Below are positions 26,795 to 35,286 of a DNA stretch of 64,000 nt, piece after piece. Under the pieces are notes generated by a model. That model did no database searches. It was not told where the DNA came from and saw nothing but the letters and a program-made list of their open reading frames with translations. Positions within the stretch are counted from its first letter, which is position 1. Each line of letters starts with the position of its first letter. The stretch lies in assembly GCF_002304225.1 (NCBI RefSeq), contig NZ_NSLB01000008.1, forward strand, positions 62,001 to 126,000, written 5' to 3'. Origin of the DNA: Pseudomonas sp. HAR-UPW-AIA-41 (GTDB taxonomy: Bacteria; Pseudomonadota; Gammaproteobacteria; Pseudomonadales; Pseudomonadaceae). The position numbers and the translations under genes were made by a program.

Positions 26795-27754
26795 ATGAGT
26801 GCCTATCAAACTACAAGTGAGGCTCGGGTTGCGGTCTTGGTCGATTGTGACAACGTTTCGCCAGACATCCTGGAGCATGCCTTGCTTGTGGTCGCTCAGT
26901 TTGGACGAGTGGTTTTGCGGCGAGGATATGGCAATCACGCTACCTTGGGGAATCGTTGGCAAGAGGCTTTGGTGCGTCAGGCGTTCACGCCATGCCTGCA
27001 ATATCAGTATGCATCTGGTAAGAACACCGCTGATATTGCGTTGGCCCTCGATGCGCTGGAGGCGCTGTTTGATGAACGAGCCGATACCTTTTGCCTGGTG
27101 ACCTCCGACTCCGACTTTGCCTACCTGTGTCGCAAGTTGCGCGAGCGCGGGGCGACTGTCTGTATCGTCGGTGAGGCCAAGACGCCTGACGCCTTGCGCA
27201 ATGCCAGCGATCAGTTCTTCGAATGGGCGCGTCCGGCTCCCGAGCCGCTTGATCTCAATGTCGATGCAGGGAAAGTTGACAATAAGGCTGACCCAGCGAG
27301 CAGGGTTGAAAAGGCAAAACCCGAGTCACCCAAAGCGCCAGTCAAACGGCGGCCTCGTTTCGTGGTGGATGCAGTTGCCTTGCTGACTAGGGATACCGGC
27401 GAGGGAAAGGTGAGTCTGGGTGCGTTGGGGCAGTACCTTAAGCGGACTGATCCGGCCTTTTCTCCGCAGACCTACGGCCATACAGGCCTCTTAGACATGC
27501 TCAAGACCTACGATCTGCTTGCGCCGATTCAGGAGCTGGGAGGTCATTGGAATGTGTCTCTGGCATCTAGGGCGGATCTAGATGTCACTTTGGAGGCGCC
27601 CAGTTCAGAGAAGGCTGCAGAGCGCTGTCCTCAGTGTGGCTGCGATAATCTTTTGGAGCATCACGGTGTGGCTTGGTGTCCCCGTTGCTGCAAAAAAATC
27701 TCGCGACAGCTAGATCCAGCACTGCTGCCATCCCCTAACCCTCGTCAGTGCTGA
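26795..27754 (+). CDS. NYN (PIN-like) nuclease domain - LOTUS/OST-HTH - zinc ribbon protein
   Basis: The 319-residue protein has an N-terminal NYN/LabA-like PIN domain (about 11-145) with the acidic set expected of a metal-dependent RNase: Asp17 and Asp19 in VLVDCDN, Asp80 in KNTAD, Asp105 and Asp107 in TSDSDF. A Lys/Pro-rich linker (150-186) leads to an OST-HTH/LOTUS winged helix (about 187-257; FVVDAVALLTRD, VSLGALGQYLKR, GLLDMLKTYDLL). A zinc ribbon follows (CPQC at 278-281, CPRC at 295-298). The ATG at 26795 has GGAGAGG nine bases upstream; earlier starts lie within the terminator. Codon use is more AT-rich than in neighbours, the PAO1 order has hslV next to the SPOR gene (from memory), and 11-bp direct repeats flank it, all suggesting insertion. 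RNA cleavage is inference from the fold. Confidence 0.88.
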   Translation: MSAYQTTSEARVAVLVDCDNVSPDILEHALLVVAQFGRVVLRRGYGNHATLGNRWQEALVRQAFTPCLQYQYASGKNTADIALALDALEALFDERADTFCLVTSDSDFAYLCRKLRERGATVCIVGEAKTPDALRNASDQFFEWARPAPEPLDLNVDAGKVDNKADPASRVEKAKPESPKAPVKRRPRFVVDAVALLTRDTGEGKVSLGALGQYLKRTDPAFSPQTYGHTGLLDMLKTYDLLAPIQELGGHWNVSLASRADLDVTLEAPSSEKAAERCPQCGCDNLLEHHGVAWCPRCCKKISRQLDPALLPSPNPRQC

Positions 27755-27786
27755 GGCTTCAAGGAGCCTTATCTCTCTGGTTTCTC

Positions 27787-27797
27787 GCTCAGCGGCT
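27787..27797 (+). repeat. 11-bp direct repeat, right copy
   Basis: GCTCAGCGGCT, the partner of 26678-26688. This copy includes the stop codon region of the SPOR-domain gene. A weak hairpin AGGCT-AGCCT (27754-27769) at the NYN stop lies just before it. Confidence 0.6.
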
Positions 27798-28523
27798 CTG
27801 ACGCTGCTGTAACAGCAGATTGCTGAAGCCGTTGCCGGCCAGCTGCTTCTGCGCGCTCGCCAGTTGCTCGCGGCTGGCGTAGGGGCCAACCAGCACGCGG
27901 TGCCAGGTTTCCTCGCGGACCTTGCCGGATTCGATCTGCACGTTCTGGCCGAGCAGGATGATCTGTGCGCGCAGCTTGTCGGCATCGTTCTGGTTGCGGA
28001 ACGAGCCGGCCTGCAGGAAGAACTGCGTGCTCGGTGCGGCCTTGGCCGCTTCTGCTTTAGCGGCAGTCTTGTCGGTGGCGGCTTTGTCGGCCTCGGGCGT
28101 GGCGGCCGGTGGCGTGATCTTCGGCGGCTCGCGGCCTTCCAGCAGGGCCAAGGCACGCTCGGCTTCCTGCTCGGGCGTCAGCGGAACGGGGGCTGTGCCG
28201 GGCTTCTGCTCTTCGGGAATGGCGCCCTCCGGGACTTCAACCTGGGATTCCGGCAGCAGGGTATAGAAGTCGTACTTGGGCTTGACCGGCTGCGGCGCGG
28301 TAGCCGGCGTATTCGGCTGCGGGTGCTCGCTGGCGGCCTTCTTGTTCTCGGCGGTTTCGCGCTGGATATCCTTGCGGCCGGGCTCCAGCTGCATGAGGAA
28401 GGCGATGAAGCCGCCGATCACCAGGCCGCAGACCATCCACACCCAGCCCGGTACCGGCTTCTTCGGCGGTGCCTGATAGCGGCTGGCGCCGCGCTTGGGC
28501 GCCGGTTTCTTCTTTGCGCTCAC
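27789..28523 (-). CDS. SPOR-domain membrane protein (FtsN-like)
   Basis: The 244-residue protein has a basic cytoplasmic N terminus, one transmembrane helix (WVWMVCGLVIGGFIAFLMQL, about 27-46) and a Pro/Glu/Ala-rich periplasmic linker. The C-terminal SPOR domain (about 165-240, TQFFLQAGSFRNQNDADKLRAQ to VLVGPYASREQLASAQKQL) binds denuded septal peptidoglycan. The arrangement equals that of FtsN, and PA5052-type proteins in this position are often called FtsN; I do not assert orthology. The GTG start directly abuts the argS stop, so argS and this gene form one unit. Confidence 0.9.
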   Translation of the reverse strand: MSAKKKPAPKRGASRYQAPPKKPVPGWVWMVCGLVIGGFIAFLMQLEPGRKDIQRETAENKKAASEHPQPNTPATAPQPVKPKYDFYTLLPESQVEVPEGAIPEEQKPGTAPVPLTPEQEAERALALLEGREPPKITPPAATPEADKAATDKTAAKAEAAKAAPSTQFFLQAGSFRNQNDADKLRAQIILLGQNVQIESGKVREETWHRVLVGPYASREQLASAQKQLAGNGFSNLLLQQRQSR

Positions 28524-30263
28524 TTACATGCGCTCCAGCGGCTGCAGGCCGAGCAGTTCCAGACCCTGCTTGAGGGTACGGCCGGTCAGTGCGGCCAGGC
28601 GCAGACGGCTGTTGCGCACAGCTTCGTCTTCACTGGAGAGGATCGGGCAGTTCTCGTAGAAGCTGGAGAACAGGCCGGCGAGGTCATACAGGTAGTTGCA
28701 CAGCAGGTGCGGCGTGCCCTTGTCGGCCACGCTGTTGAGCAGCTCGCCGAACTGCGCAAGCTTGCCGCCCAGGGCCTGCTCCTGCTCGGCCTGCAGGCTG
28801 ATCTGGCCGCCGATGCTTTCGATGCCCTGGCCCAGCTTGCGGAACACGCTGGCCACGCGGGTGTAGGCGTACAGCAGGTAGGGCGCGGTATTGCCCTCGA
28901 AGCTCAGCATCAGCTCGAAGTTGAAGCTGTAGTCGCTGGTGCGGTGCTTGGACAGGTCGGCGTACTTCACCGCGCCGATCCCGACGGCGCGGGCGATGCT
29001 GCGCAGTTCGTCCTCGGCGAGGTCCGGGTTCTTGCTCTTGACCAGGCTGTAAGCGCGCTCTTCGGCTTCGTCGAGCAGGTCGATCAGCTTCACCGTGCCA
29101 CCGTCGCGGGTCTTGAACGGGCGGCCGTCGGCGCCGTTCATGGTGCCGAAGCCCATGTGCTCCAGCTGCATGCCTTCATGCACGAAGCCCGCGCGGCGGG
29201 CGACCTCGAAGGCCATCTGGAAGTGCAGGGCCTGACGCTGGTCGACGAAGTACAGGGCGCGGTCGGCCTGCAGCTGCTGGCTGCGGTAGCGCATGGCGGC
29301 GAGGTCGGTGGTGGCGTACAGGTAACCGCCGCCGGCCTTTTGCACGATGACCGGCAGCGGGTTGCCTTCGGCGTTCTTGAACTCGTCCATGAACACGCAC
29401 TGGGCGCCTTCGCTCTCGCTGAGCAGGCCTTTTGCCCGCAGGGCATCGACGATGCCCGGCAGGTCGGCGTTGTAGGCGCTCTCGCCCTTGACGTCGGCCA
29501 TCGACAGCTTGACGCCCAAGCGGTCGTAGACCTTCTGGCAGTGCGACAGGGAGATGTCGTTGAAGCGGTTCCACAGGCGCAGGCAGTTCTCGTCGCCGGC
29601 CTGCAGCTGCACCACCAGCTCGCGGGCGCGGTCGGCAAACTCGACCGAGTCGTCGAAGCGCTTCTTGGCGGCGCGGTAGAACTGTTCGAGGTCGGACAGC
29701 TCGCTTTCGGCCGCTGCCGGATTTTCCTCCAGGTAGGCCAGCAGCATGCCGAACTGAGTGCCCCAGTCGCCCACGTGGTTCTGGCGGATGACTGTGTCGC
29801 CGAGGAACTCCAGTACGCGGGCGACGCCGTCGCCGATGATGGTCGAGCGCAGGTGGCCGACGTGCATCTCCTTGGCCAGGTTGGGCGAGGAGAGATCGAC
29901 CACCACGCGCTGCGCCGGGGTGCTTTTGCGCACGGCGAGTTTGTCGTCGGCCAGCGCGGCCTCCAGACGCTGGGCCAGGGCGTCGCTGTTCTGGAAGAAG
30001 TTGAGAAAGCCCGGGCCGGCGATTTCGATCTTGCTGATCTGGCTGTCGGCCGGCAGGGCGGCGACCAGCTTCTCGGCCAGATCGCGCGGCTTCATGGCGG
30101 CAGGTTTGGCCAGCATCATGGCGATGTTGCTGGCGAAGTCGCCGTTGCTCTTGTCCTTGGTGTTCTCCACCTGAATCACCGGGCTCAGGCCTTCGGGCAG
30201 TACGCCGTCGGCGGTGAGGCGGGTCAGGGCTTGCTGGATCAGGTGGCGAATGCTGTCTTTCAT
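28524..30263 (-). CDS. argS: Arginyl-tRNA synthetase
   Basis: The 579-residue class I synthetase charges tRNA-Arg. The HIGH-equivalent is HVGHLRS in [23 protein letters not shown]. The N-terminal Add1 domain and the C-terminal DALR anticodon-binding domain (about 455-579, starting near [13 protein letters not shown]) are present. The canonical KMSK is absent, as in most bacterial ArgRS. The frame runs upstream to 30398, but [13 protein letters not shown] at 30263 is the family start. It lies downstream of priA on the same strand across 91 bp. Confidence 0.98.
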   Translation of the reverse strand: MKDSIRHLIQQALTRLTADGVLPEGLSPVIQVENTKDKSNGDFASNIAMMLAKPAAMKPRDLAEKLVAALPADSQISKIEIAGPGFLNFFQNSDALAQRLEAALADDKLAVRKSTPAQRVVVDLSSPNLAKEMHVGHLRSTIIGDGVARVLEFLGDTVIRQNHVGDWGTQFGMLLAYLEENPAAAESELSDLEQFYRAAKKRFDDSVEFADRARELVVQLQAGDENCLRLWNRFNDISLSHCQKVYDRLGVKLSMADVKGESAYNADLPGIVDALRAKGLLSESEGAQCVFMDEFKNAEGNPLPVIVQKAGGGYLYATTDLAAMRYRSQQLQADRALYFVDQRQALHFQMAFEVARRAGFVHEGMQLEHMGFGTMNGADGRPFKTRDGGTVKLIDLLDEAEERAYSLVKSKNPDLAEDELRSIARAVGIGAVKYADLSKHRTSDYSFNFELMLSFEGNTAPYLLYAYTRVASVFRKLGQGIESIGGQISLQAEQEQALGGKLAQFGELLNSVADKGTPHLLCNYLYDLAGLFSSFYENCPILSSEDEAVRNSRLRLAALTGRTLKQGLELLGLQPLERM

Positions 30264-30354
30264 GGTCTGCTCGGTCGGCCGTGCGGGTCGCAAACCGGGC
30301 ATTATCCGCGGCAGTCGAGGCCTTGCCAACCGCTCAGGGGTGAATGGTGGCGAC

Positions 30355-32574
30355 TCAGAACAGGTCGAGCGGGTCGACGTCGATCGACCAGCGCACACTG
30401 CGGCTGCCCGGCAACTGCTCCAGAGCCTGCAGCCAGGGCGTCAGCAGGCGGTGCAGGGTGGCGCGGTTGCCTGCCTGCAGCAGCAGCTGGGCGCGGTGGC
30501 GGCCGGCGCGGCGCTCCATCGGTGCGGGTACCGGGCCGAGTAGTTCGACCGCTTCCAGTTGCAGCTCATCGCGCATCTGTTCGGCCAGGCTGCAGGCGTG
30601 GTCGAGGAAGGCTTCGGCCTGGCCCGGCTGATGGGCATCGGCGCGCAGCAGGGCGAGGTGGGCGAAGGGCGGCAGGCCCGCGCCGCGCCGCTCGCTCAGG
30701 GCCTGCTCGGCGAAGGCGAAGTAGCCCTGCTCGGTCAGTTGCACCAGCAGAGGGTGGTCGGCCAGATGGGTCTGCACCACCACCTTGCCGGGCATCTCGG
30801 CGCGGCCGGCGCGGCCGGCGACCTGAATGATCTGCTGGGCCATGCGTTCGCTGGCGCGGAAGTCGGCCGAGAACAGGCCACCATCGGCATCCAGTACCGC
30901 CACCAGGGTGACGCGCGGGAAGTGGTGGCCCTTGGCGAGCATCTGGGTGCCGATGAGGATGCACGGTTCGCCATGCTGGATGCGCTGGAACAGGCGGTCC
31001 ATGCTGCCCTTGCGCGAGGTGCTGTCGCGGTCGATGCGCAGTACCTCGGTGTCCGGGAACAGGGTGCTCAGCCGTTCCTCGGCGCGTTCGGTGCCGGCGC
31101 CGACCGGGCGCAGGTCGAGGTGATTGCACTTCGGGCACTGGGTTGGCGGGCGTTCGCGGTGATCGCAATGGTGGCAGCGCAGCTCGCGGCTGCGCTGGTG
31201 GTAGGTCATGCGCGCGTCGCAGCGCGGGCACTGGCTCATCCAGCCGCAGTCGTGGCACAGCAGCGTGGGGGCAAAGCCGCGGCGGTTGAGGAAGACCAGC
31301 ACCTGCTGGCCGGCTTCCAGGGTCTGGCGGATGGCCTGTTGCAGCGGGCCGGAGATGCCCGAGTCGAGCGGCAGGCTCTTGATGTCGAGGCGAATTAAGC
31401 GCGGAGGCTGGGCATGGCCGGCGCGCTGGTTCAGACGCAGTAATGCATAGCGGCCGCTCTGGGCATTGTGCAGCGACTCCAGAGCCGGGGTGGCTGAGCC
31501 AAGCAGTAGCGGGATGTTCTCCAGCCGCGCACGCACAGCGGCCAGGTCGCGGGCGTGGTAGCGCAGGCCTTCCTGCTGTTTATAGGAAGCGTCGTGCTCC
31601 TCGTCGACGATGATCAGGCCCGGGTTCTTCAGCGGGGTGAATAGCGCAGATCTTGTGCCGATAACGATGTCGGCGGCGCCATCGCGGGCGGCCAGCCAGG
31701 CATCCAGGCGTTCGCGGTCGGTCAGGGCCGAGTGCAGCAGGACGATGCGTGCATTGAAGCGGCGGGCGAACCGTTCCAGGGTCTGCGGCCCCAGATTGAT
31801 CTCCGGGATCAGTACCAGCGCCTGCTTGCCGGCCTCAAGGGTTTCGCGGATCAGCTGCAGGTAGACCTCGGTCTTGCCGCTGCCGGTGACGCCGGCCAGC
31901 AGGGCGCAGTGGAACTGGCCAAAGCCGGCGCGAACCGCCTCGAAGGCGCGGCGCTGCTCGTCATTGAGTGGCAGCTCGGCCTGAGCCAGCCAGGCACCGT
32001 GCCGCTCGGCCGGTGCCTGGCGGCGCTCTTCGATATGGATCAAGCCTTTGTCGAGCAGCAGCTTGAGGCTGTCGCGGTTGAGCTGCAGGCGCTCCAGCAA
32101 GGCCTGGGGCACACCATGGGGGTGCTGGCTGAGGGCGCGTAGGGCTTCGAGCTGACGCGGGGCGCGACTCAGGCGCGGATCGTCCAGCTGCGCGTCGGGG
32201 CTGACGTGCCAGATGCGCTCGATGCGCGTCTCGGCCGGCTCGCCCTGGCGCAGCAGGGTTGGCAGAGCCCAGGCGAAGGTGTCGCCGAGGCTGTGCTGGT
32301 AGTACTGCGCGGCCCATAGGCTGAGCTTGAACAGGCTGGCCGGTAGTGGTGGCTGGCGATCCAGTAACTCCAGGGCCGGGCGCAGTTTGTCAGCGGGTAC
32401 TTCGGAGTGTGTTGTCAGTTCGACGAGGATGCCGATGATCTCGCGCCGGCCAAAAGGAACGCGCAGGCGCATGCCGGGCTGCAGGGTGGTCGCAGGCACG
32501 CCGGCAGGAGGCAGGTAGTCGAACAGCCGACGCAGTGGCGAGGGCAGGGCAAGGCGCAGGATCACGGGTGGCAC
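30355..32574 (-). CDS. priA: Primosomal helicase PriA
   Basis: The 739-residue superfamily 2 DNA helicase restarts stalled replication forks. Walker A is [12 protein letters not shown], the Walker B box is DEEH, and the helicase motif GTRSALF is present. The zinc-binding insert carries paired cysteines (CHDCGW, CPRC, CHHC, CPKC). The N-terminal 3'BD begins [21 protein letters not shown] at 32574 is chosen because GGAG lies six bases upstream and the resulting length matches the family. An ATG at 32607 would add 11 unconserved residues. It diverges from rpmE. Confidence 0.96.
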   Translation of the reverse strand: MPPVILRLALPSPLRRLFDYLPPAGVPATTLQPGMRLRVPFGRREIIGILVELTTHSEVPADKLRPALELLDRQPPLPASLFKLSLWAAQYYQHSLGDTFAWALPTLLRQGEPAETRIERIWHVSPDAQLDDPRLSRAPRQLEALRALSQHPHGVPQALLERLQLNRDSLKLLLDKGLIHIEERRQAPAERHGAWLAQAELPLNDEQRRAFEAVRAGFGQFHCALLAGVTGSGKTEVYLQLIRETLEAGKQALVLIPEINLGPQTLERFARRFNARIVLLHSALTDRERLDAWLAARDGAADIVIGTRSALFTPLKNPGLIIVDEEHDASYKQQEGLRYHARDLAAVRARLENIPLLLGSATPALESLHNAQSGRYALLRLNQRAGHAQPPRLIRLDIKSLPLDSGISGPLQQAIRQTLEAGQQVLVFLNRRGFAPTLLCHDCGWMSQCPRCDARMTYHQRSRELRCHHCDHRERPPTQCPKCNHLDLRPVGAGTERAEERLSTLFPDTEVLRIDRDSTSRKGSMDRLFQRIQHGEPCILIGTQMLAKGHHFPRVTLVAVLDADGGLFSADFRASERMAQQIIQVAGRAGRAEMPGKVVVQTHLADHPLLVQLTEQGYFAFAEQALSERRGAGLPPFAHLALLRADAHQPGQAEAFLDHACSLAEQMRDELQLEAVELLGPVPAPMERRAGRHRAQLLLQAGNRATLHRLLTPWLQALEQLPGSRSVRWSIDVDPLDLF

Positions 32575-32638
32575 GGCAGGCTCCGAACAGGCCGTGGATG
32601 CTAGCATGTCCGCCTATCGCGCAGTATTTGCCCATTGC

Positions 32639-32666
32639 TTGCAACGACGGGGTGGTCTGGTATCAT
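32639..32666 (+). promoter_or_regulatory. Sigma70-type promoter of rpmE
   Basis: TTGCAA (32639-32644) and TATCAT (32661-32666) with a 16-base spacer. The start would be near 32673, giving a leader of about 67 bases. The upstream flank is also the priA start region. Confidence 0.6.
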
Positions 32667-32683
32667 CCGCTGCCCGATTTTCC

Positions 32684-32718
32684 GTGCGGTGCCTGGAAAT
32701 GGCTCCAGGTGGCGGCAC
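32684..32718 (+). promoter_or_regulatory. Hairpin in the rpmE mRNA leader
   Basis: CCTGGA (32692-32697) pairs with TCCAGG (32704-32709), with an outer GTGC/GCAC stem. It lies 22 bases before the ATG, just upstream of the Shine-Dalgarno region (GAGGA). Ribosomal protein bL31 is known to repress its own mRNA in E. coli; this hairpin is a candidate equivalent, by inference. Confidence 0.45.
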
Positions 32719-32739
32719 ACCACGCCCTGAGGAATCATC

Positions 32740-32952
32740 ATGAAAGCGGACATCCATCCGAAGTACGAAGAAGTTACCGCGACTTGCAGCTGCGGCAACG
32801 TGGTCAAGACCCGTTCCACCCTGTGCAAGGACCTGAGCCTCGACGTTTGCGCCGAGTGCCACCCGTTCTACACCGGTAAGCAGAAAGTGCTGGATACCGG
32901 CGGCCGTATCGATCGCTTCAAGCAGCGTTTCGGCGTGTTCGGCACCAAGTAA
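32740..32952 (+). CDS. rpmE: 50S ribosomal protein bL31 (zinc-binding form)
   Basis: The 70-residue protein is a component of the ribosome central protuberance. It is the C+ zinc form, with four cysteines visible (CSC at 16-18 and CAEC at 37-40) arranged around a [13 protein letters not shown] core, and a Lys-rich C terminus ([11 protein letters not shown]). The zinc form is typically replaced by a cysteine-free paralogue under zinc limitation; none is in this window. It is monocistronic in appearance, with a strong hairpin terminator 44 bases downstream inside the next gene. Confidence 0.98.
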   Translation: MKADIHPKYEEVTATCSCGNVVKTRSTLCKDLSLDVCAECHPFYTGKQKVLDTGGRIDRFKQRFGVFGTK

Positions 32953-32974
32953 TTGGGCTGAGGGCCGCAACCTT

Positions 32975-33775
32975 ATGGGTTGTCGCGTACTGCTGAAAAA
33001 GGCGTCCCTGGTGGGCGCCTTTTTCGTTTCTGCGATTTGGCTGGGGGCGGCGGGCGCCACCTGTATGGCGCCTTCTGCCGGTCAGGAAGTGCGTGTCGAG
33101 CGCGCGGTGGATGGCGACACGCTCAAGCTAGCCGATGGTCGCAGCGTGCGCCTGATCGGGGTGAATGCCCCGGAGCTGGCGCATCATGGTCGTCCGGCCG
33201 AACCTCTGGGGCAGAAGGCGCAGCAGCGTCTGGCCGAGCTGGTCAGGCAAAGTGAGCAGCGCGTGCGTCTGGTCAGTGGCCGGCAGGCGCGCGATCACTA
33301 CGGGCGGGTGCTGGCGCATGCGTTCGACGCCCGTGGGCGCAATCTTGAAGAACAGCTGCTCGCCGAGGGGCTGGGGTTTATGGTGGCGCTGGCGCCCAAC
33401 GTGGCGCTCGCTGACTGTCAGGCGCAGGCCGAGCAGCAGGCCCGCGCGGCACGCCTTGGCGTGTGGCAGCGCAGTCCGGTACGGGCAGCCGATGACCTGT
33501 CGCAAGGTGGTTTTTCCTTGCTACGTGCCCGGGTTGAGCGCGTCGAGCGCAATCGCGGAGGCATCTGGCTGGAAATGGTCGGGCCGCTGGTGGTGCAGGT
33601 GCCGGGCAAGCACGTGAAGAATTTTTCTGTCGATGAGTTGGAGGCGCTGACCGGACGAGAGCTTGAGGTCCGGGGCTGGGTCATCGATCGGGCACGTCGC
33701 GGCGGTCTCAAACCGAATCAGGCGCGTTGGCTGCTGCAGGTATCGCATCCGCGGATGCTGGAGGTGAAACCATGA
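32975..33775 (+). CDS. Secreted thermonuclease-family (SNase) protein
   Basis: The 266-residue protein has a signal-like N terminus (SLVGAFFVSAIWLGAAGA) followed by a staphylococcal nuclease domain (about 37-165): VERAVDGDTLKLADGRSVRLIGVNAPE, then DHYGRVLAHAF, EQLLAEGLGF and a terminal LGVW. The DGDT and RLIGVNAPE motifs carry the calcium and catalytic residues. A second, unnamed beta domain follows. The ATG at 32975 reads straight through a rho-independent terminator within codons 8-17. The nearest later ATG (33065) would remove the signal peptide, so 32975 is preferred. The stop overlaps the M48 lipoprotein start (ATGA). Confidence 0.85.
   Translation: MGCRVLLKKASLVGAFFVSAIWLGAAGATCMAPSAGQEVRVERAVDGDTLKLADGRSVRLIGVNAPELAHHGRPAEPLGQKAQQRLAELVRQSEQRVRLVSGRQARDHYGRVLAHAFDARGRNLEEQLLAEGLGFMVALAPNVALADCQAQAEQQARAARLGVWQRSPVRAADDLSQGGFSLLRARVERVERNRGGIWLEMVGPLVVQVPGKHVKNFSVDELEALTGRELEVRGWVIDRARRGGLKPNQARWLLQVSHPRMLEVKP
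32996..33024. terminator. Strong terminator inside the signal-peptide codons of the nuclease gene
   Basis: AAAAAGGCG (32996-33004) and its exact reverse complement CGCCTTTTT (33016-33024). The stem is extended inward by CC/GG plus one wobble, leaving a 5-base loop. Its position 44 bases after the rpmE stop suits rpmE termination, yet it encodes residues of the next protein's signal peptide (KKASLVGAFF). Confidence 0.85.
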
Positions 33776-35199
33776 TGAGGCTCGTTGCTCTGCTGATGTT
33801 GCTGCAGGCGCTGGCGGGGTGTGCGGTCAATCCGGCCACCGGGCGCAGTGACTTCGTGATGATGAGCGAGCAGCAGGAGCTCGCCATGGGGCGCCAGTAC
33901 AACCAGGAGATTGCCAGGCAATATCCGCGCTACCCCGACGAGGCGCTGCAGGCCTATGTGCAGCAGGTGGGTGAGCGAGTGGCCAGTCACAGTCACCGCA
34001 GCAACCTGGCCTACCACTTCACCGTGATTGACTCACCGGACATCAACGCCTTCGCCTTGCCGGGCGGCTATATCTACATTCACCGGGGTTTGATGGCTTA
34101 TCTTAACTCCGAAGCGGAGCTGGCCGCCGTGCTGGGCCACGAAGTCGGGCATGTCACGGCACGCCACAGCGTGCGCCAGCAGAGTCAGTCGGCCGCCTGG
34201 GGCATCCTCGGGCAGGCCGTGGCGGTCGGCACCGGAGTTGGTGCGGCTGCGGATATCACCAATGTGCTGGGTGGCGCGGTGGTCAGCGGTTATGGCCGTG
34301 ATATGGAGCTGGAGGCTGATGGGTTGGGCGCCCAGTATCTGGCACGCAGCGGCTATGACCCGCGGGCGATGATCGAGGTGGTCAAGGTGCTCAAGGCGCA
34401 GAGTGACTTCGCCCGCGATCAGGCGCGCGCCAAGGGGCAGGCCGAGCCGCCGTCCAGCTATCACGGTCTGTTTGATACCCACCCAGATCACGACACGCGC
34501 CTGCAGCAGGTGGTCGGGCCGGCCAGCGCGCTGGCTTCCGGCAGCGGGCAGGAGGACCGGCGCGATGAATACCTGCAGCGCATTCAGGGCCTGCCTTTTG
34601 GTGATTCCGCAGAGACCGGTGTGCGGCGCGGGTCAGCGTTCTATCATCGGGATCTCAACTTCACGCTGCGCTATCCGCAGGGCTGGGCGCTGGATAATCG
34701 CCCCGATGTGCTGATCGGTCAGTCACCCGATGAGCGGGCGGTGCTTGCCATGACGCTGGGCGAGGCGCGTCAGGGCGAGTCCGCTGCCGATTTTCTGCGG
34801 CGCAAGGCGGGTGGGCAGGTGCGCGAGCAGCTGCCTTTGCCGGGAGAGGATGGTGTCGTCGGTATTCTCCCCGGCAGGCCAGCGCGCCGTGTGGCGGTGG
34901 TGATGCGTGGTGGGCATGCCTATCAGTTCGTTGGTGTGGTGCGCGAGGGTTCGCTGCAGTCCTGGGATGATGCTTTTATGCAGGTCATCAAGAGCTTCCG
35001 GCCGCTGCAAGCCGATGAGCGCAAGCTGGCCGAGCCAAGGCGGCTGAAACTGGTCAGGCTGAAGCCCGGGCAGCAGTTGCAGGACTTCATTGGTAAAGGT
35101 GGTAAGCCCGAAGAGTCGCTGGCGCGTTTGCGTCTGCTCAATGGCCTGTACCCGAGCGGAGAGGCCAAAAACGGCGAATGGCTGAAGATTCTCGACTAG
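33772..35199 (+). CDS. M48-family metalloprotease lipoprotein
   Basis: The 475-residue precursor has a lipobox (LQALAGC) followed by an M48 peptidase domain. The zinc motif HEVGH is in LAAVLGHEVGHVTARHS, and the third ligand Glu is in ELEADGLGAQYLARSGYD. The DTHPDHDTRL segment is also typical. The C-terminal half (about 300-475) is a separate domain with HRDLNFTLRYPQGW and DDAFMQVIKSFRPL motifs and a further tail. Related periplasmic proteases (BepA, LoiP) handle outer-membrane assembly quality control. GGAGGTG precedes the ATG by about six bases. The start overlaps the nuclease stop, so the two are coupled. Confidence 0.92.
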   Translation: MMRLVALLMLLQALAGCAVNPATGRSDFVMMSEQQELAMGRQYNQEIARQYPRYPDEALQAYVQQVGERVASHSHRSNLAYHFTVIDSPDINAFALPGGYIYIHRGLMAYLNSEAELAAVLGHEVGHVTARHSVRQQSQSAAWGILGQAVAVGTGVGAAADITNVLGGAVVSGYGRDMELEADGLGAQYLARSGYDPRAMIEVVKVLKAQSDFARDQARAKGQAEPPSSYHGLFDTHPDHDTRLQQVVGPASALASGSGQEDRRDEYLQRIQGLPFGDSAETGVRRGSAFYHRDLNFTLRYPQGWALDNRPDVLIGQSPDERAVLAMTLGEARQGESAADFLRRKAGGQVREQLPLPGEDGVVGILPGRPARRVAVVMRGGHAYQFVGVVREGSLQSWDDAFMQVIKSFRPLQADERKLAEPRRLKLVRLKPGQQLQDFIGKGGKPEESLARLRLLNGLYPSGEAKNGEWLKILD

Positions 35200-35286
35200 C
35201 CTTTATGGGGATTGACCTTGAGGCTGCGGGCGGCTTTGCCGTATGCTCCCTGCCCCTGTTGTACATCACCTTGCGGAATAGCGAAC

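Noticed and set aside
27864..30830. A 988-codon plus-strand frame across argS and the SPOR gene
   Set aside because: Antisense to argS and priA coding sequence; the same GC-codon shadow effect, with low-complexity composition.
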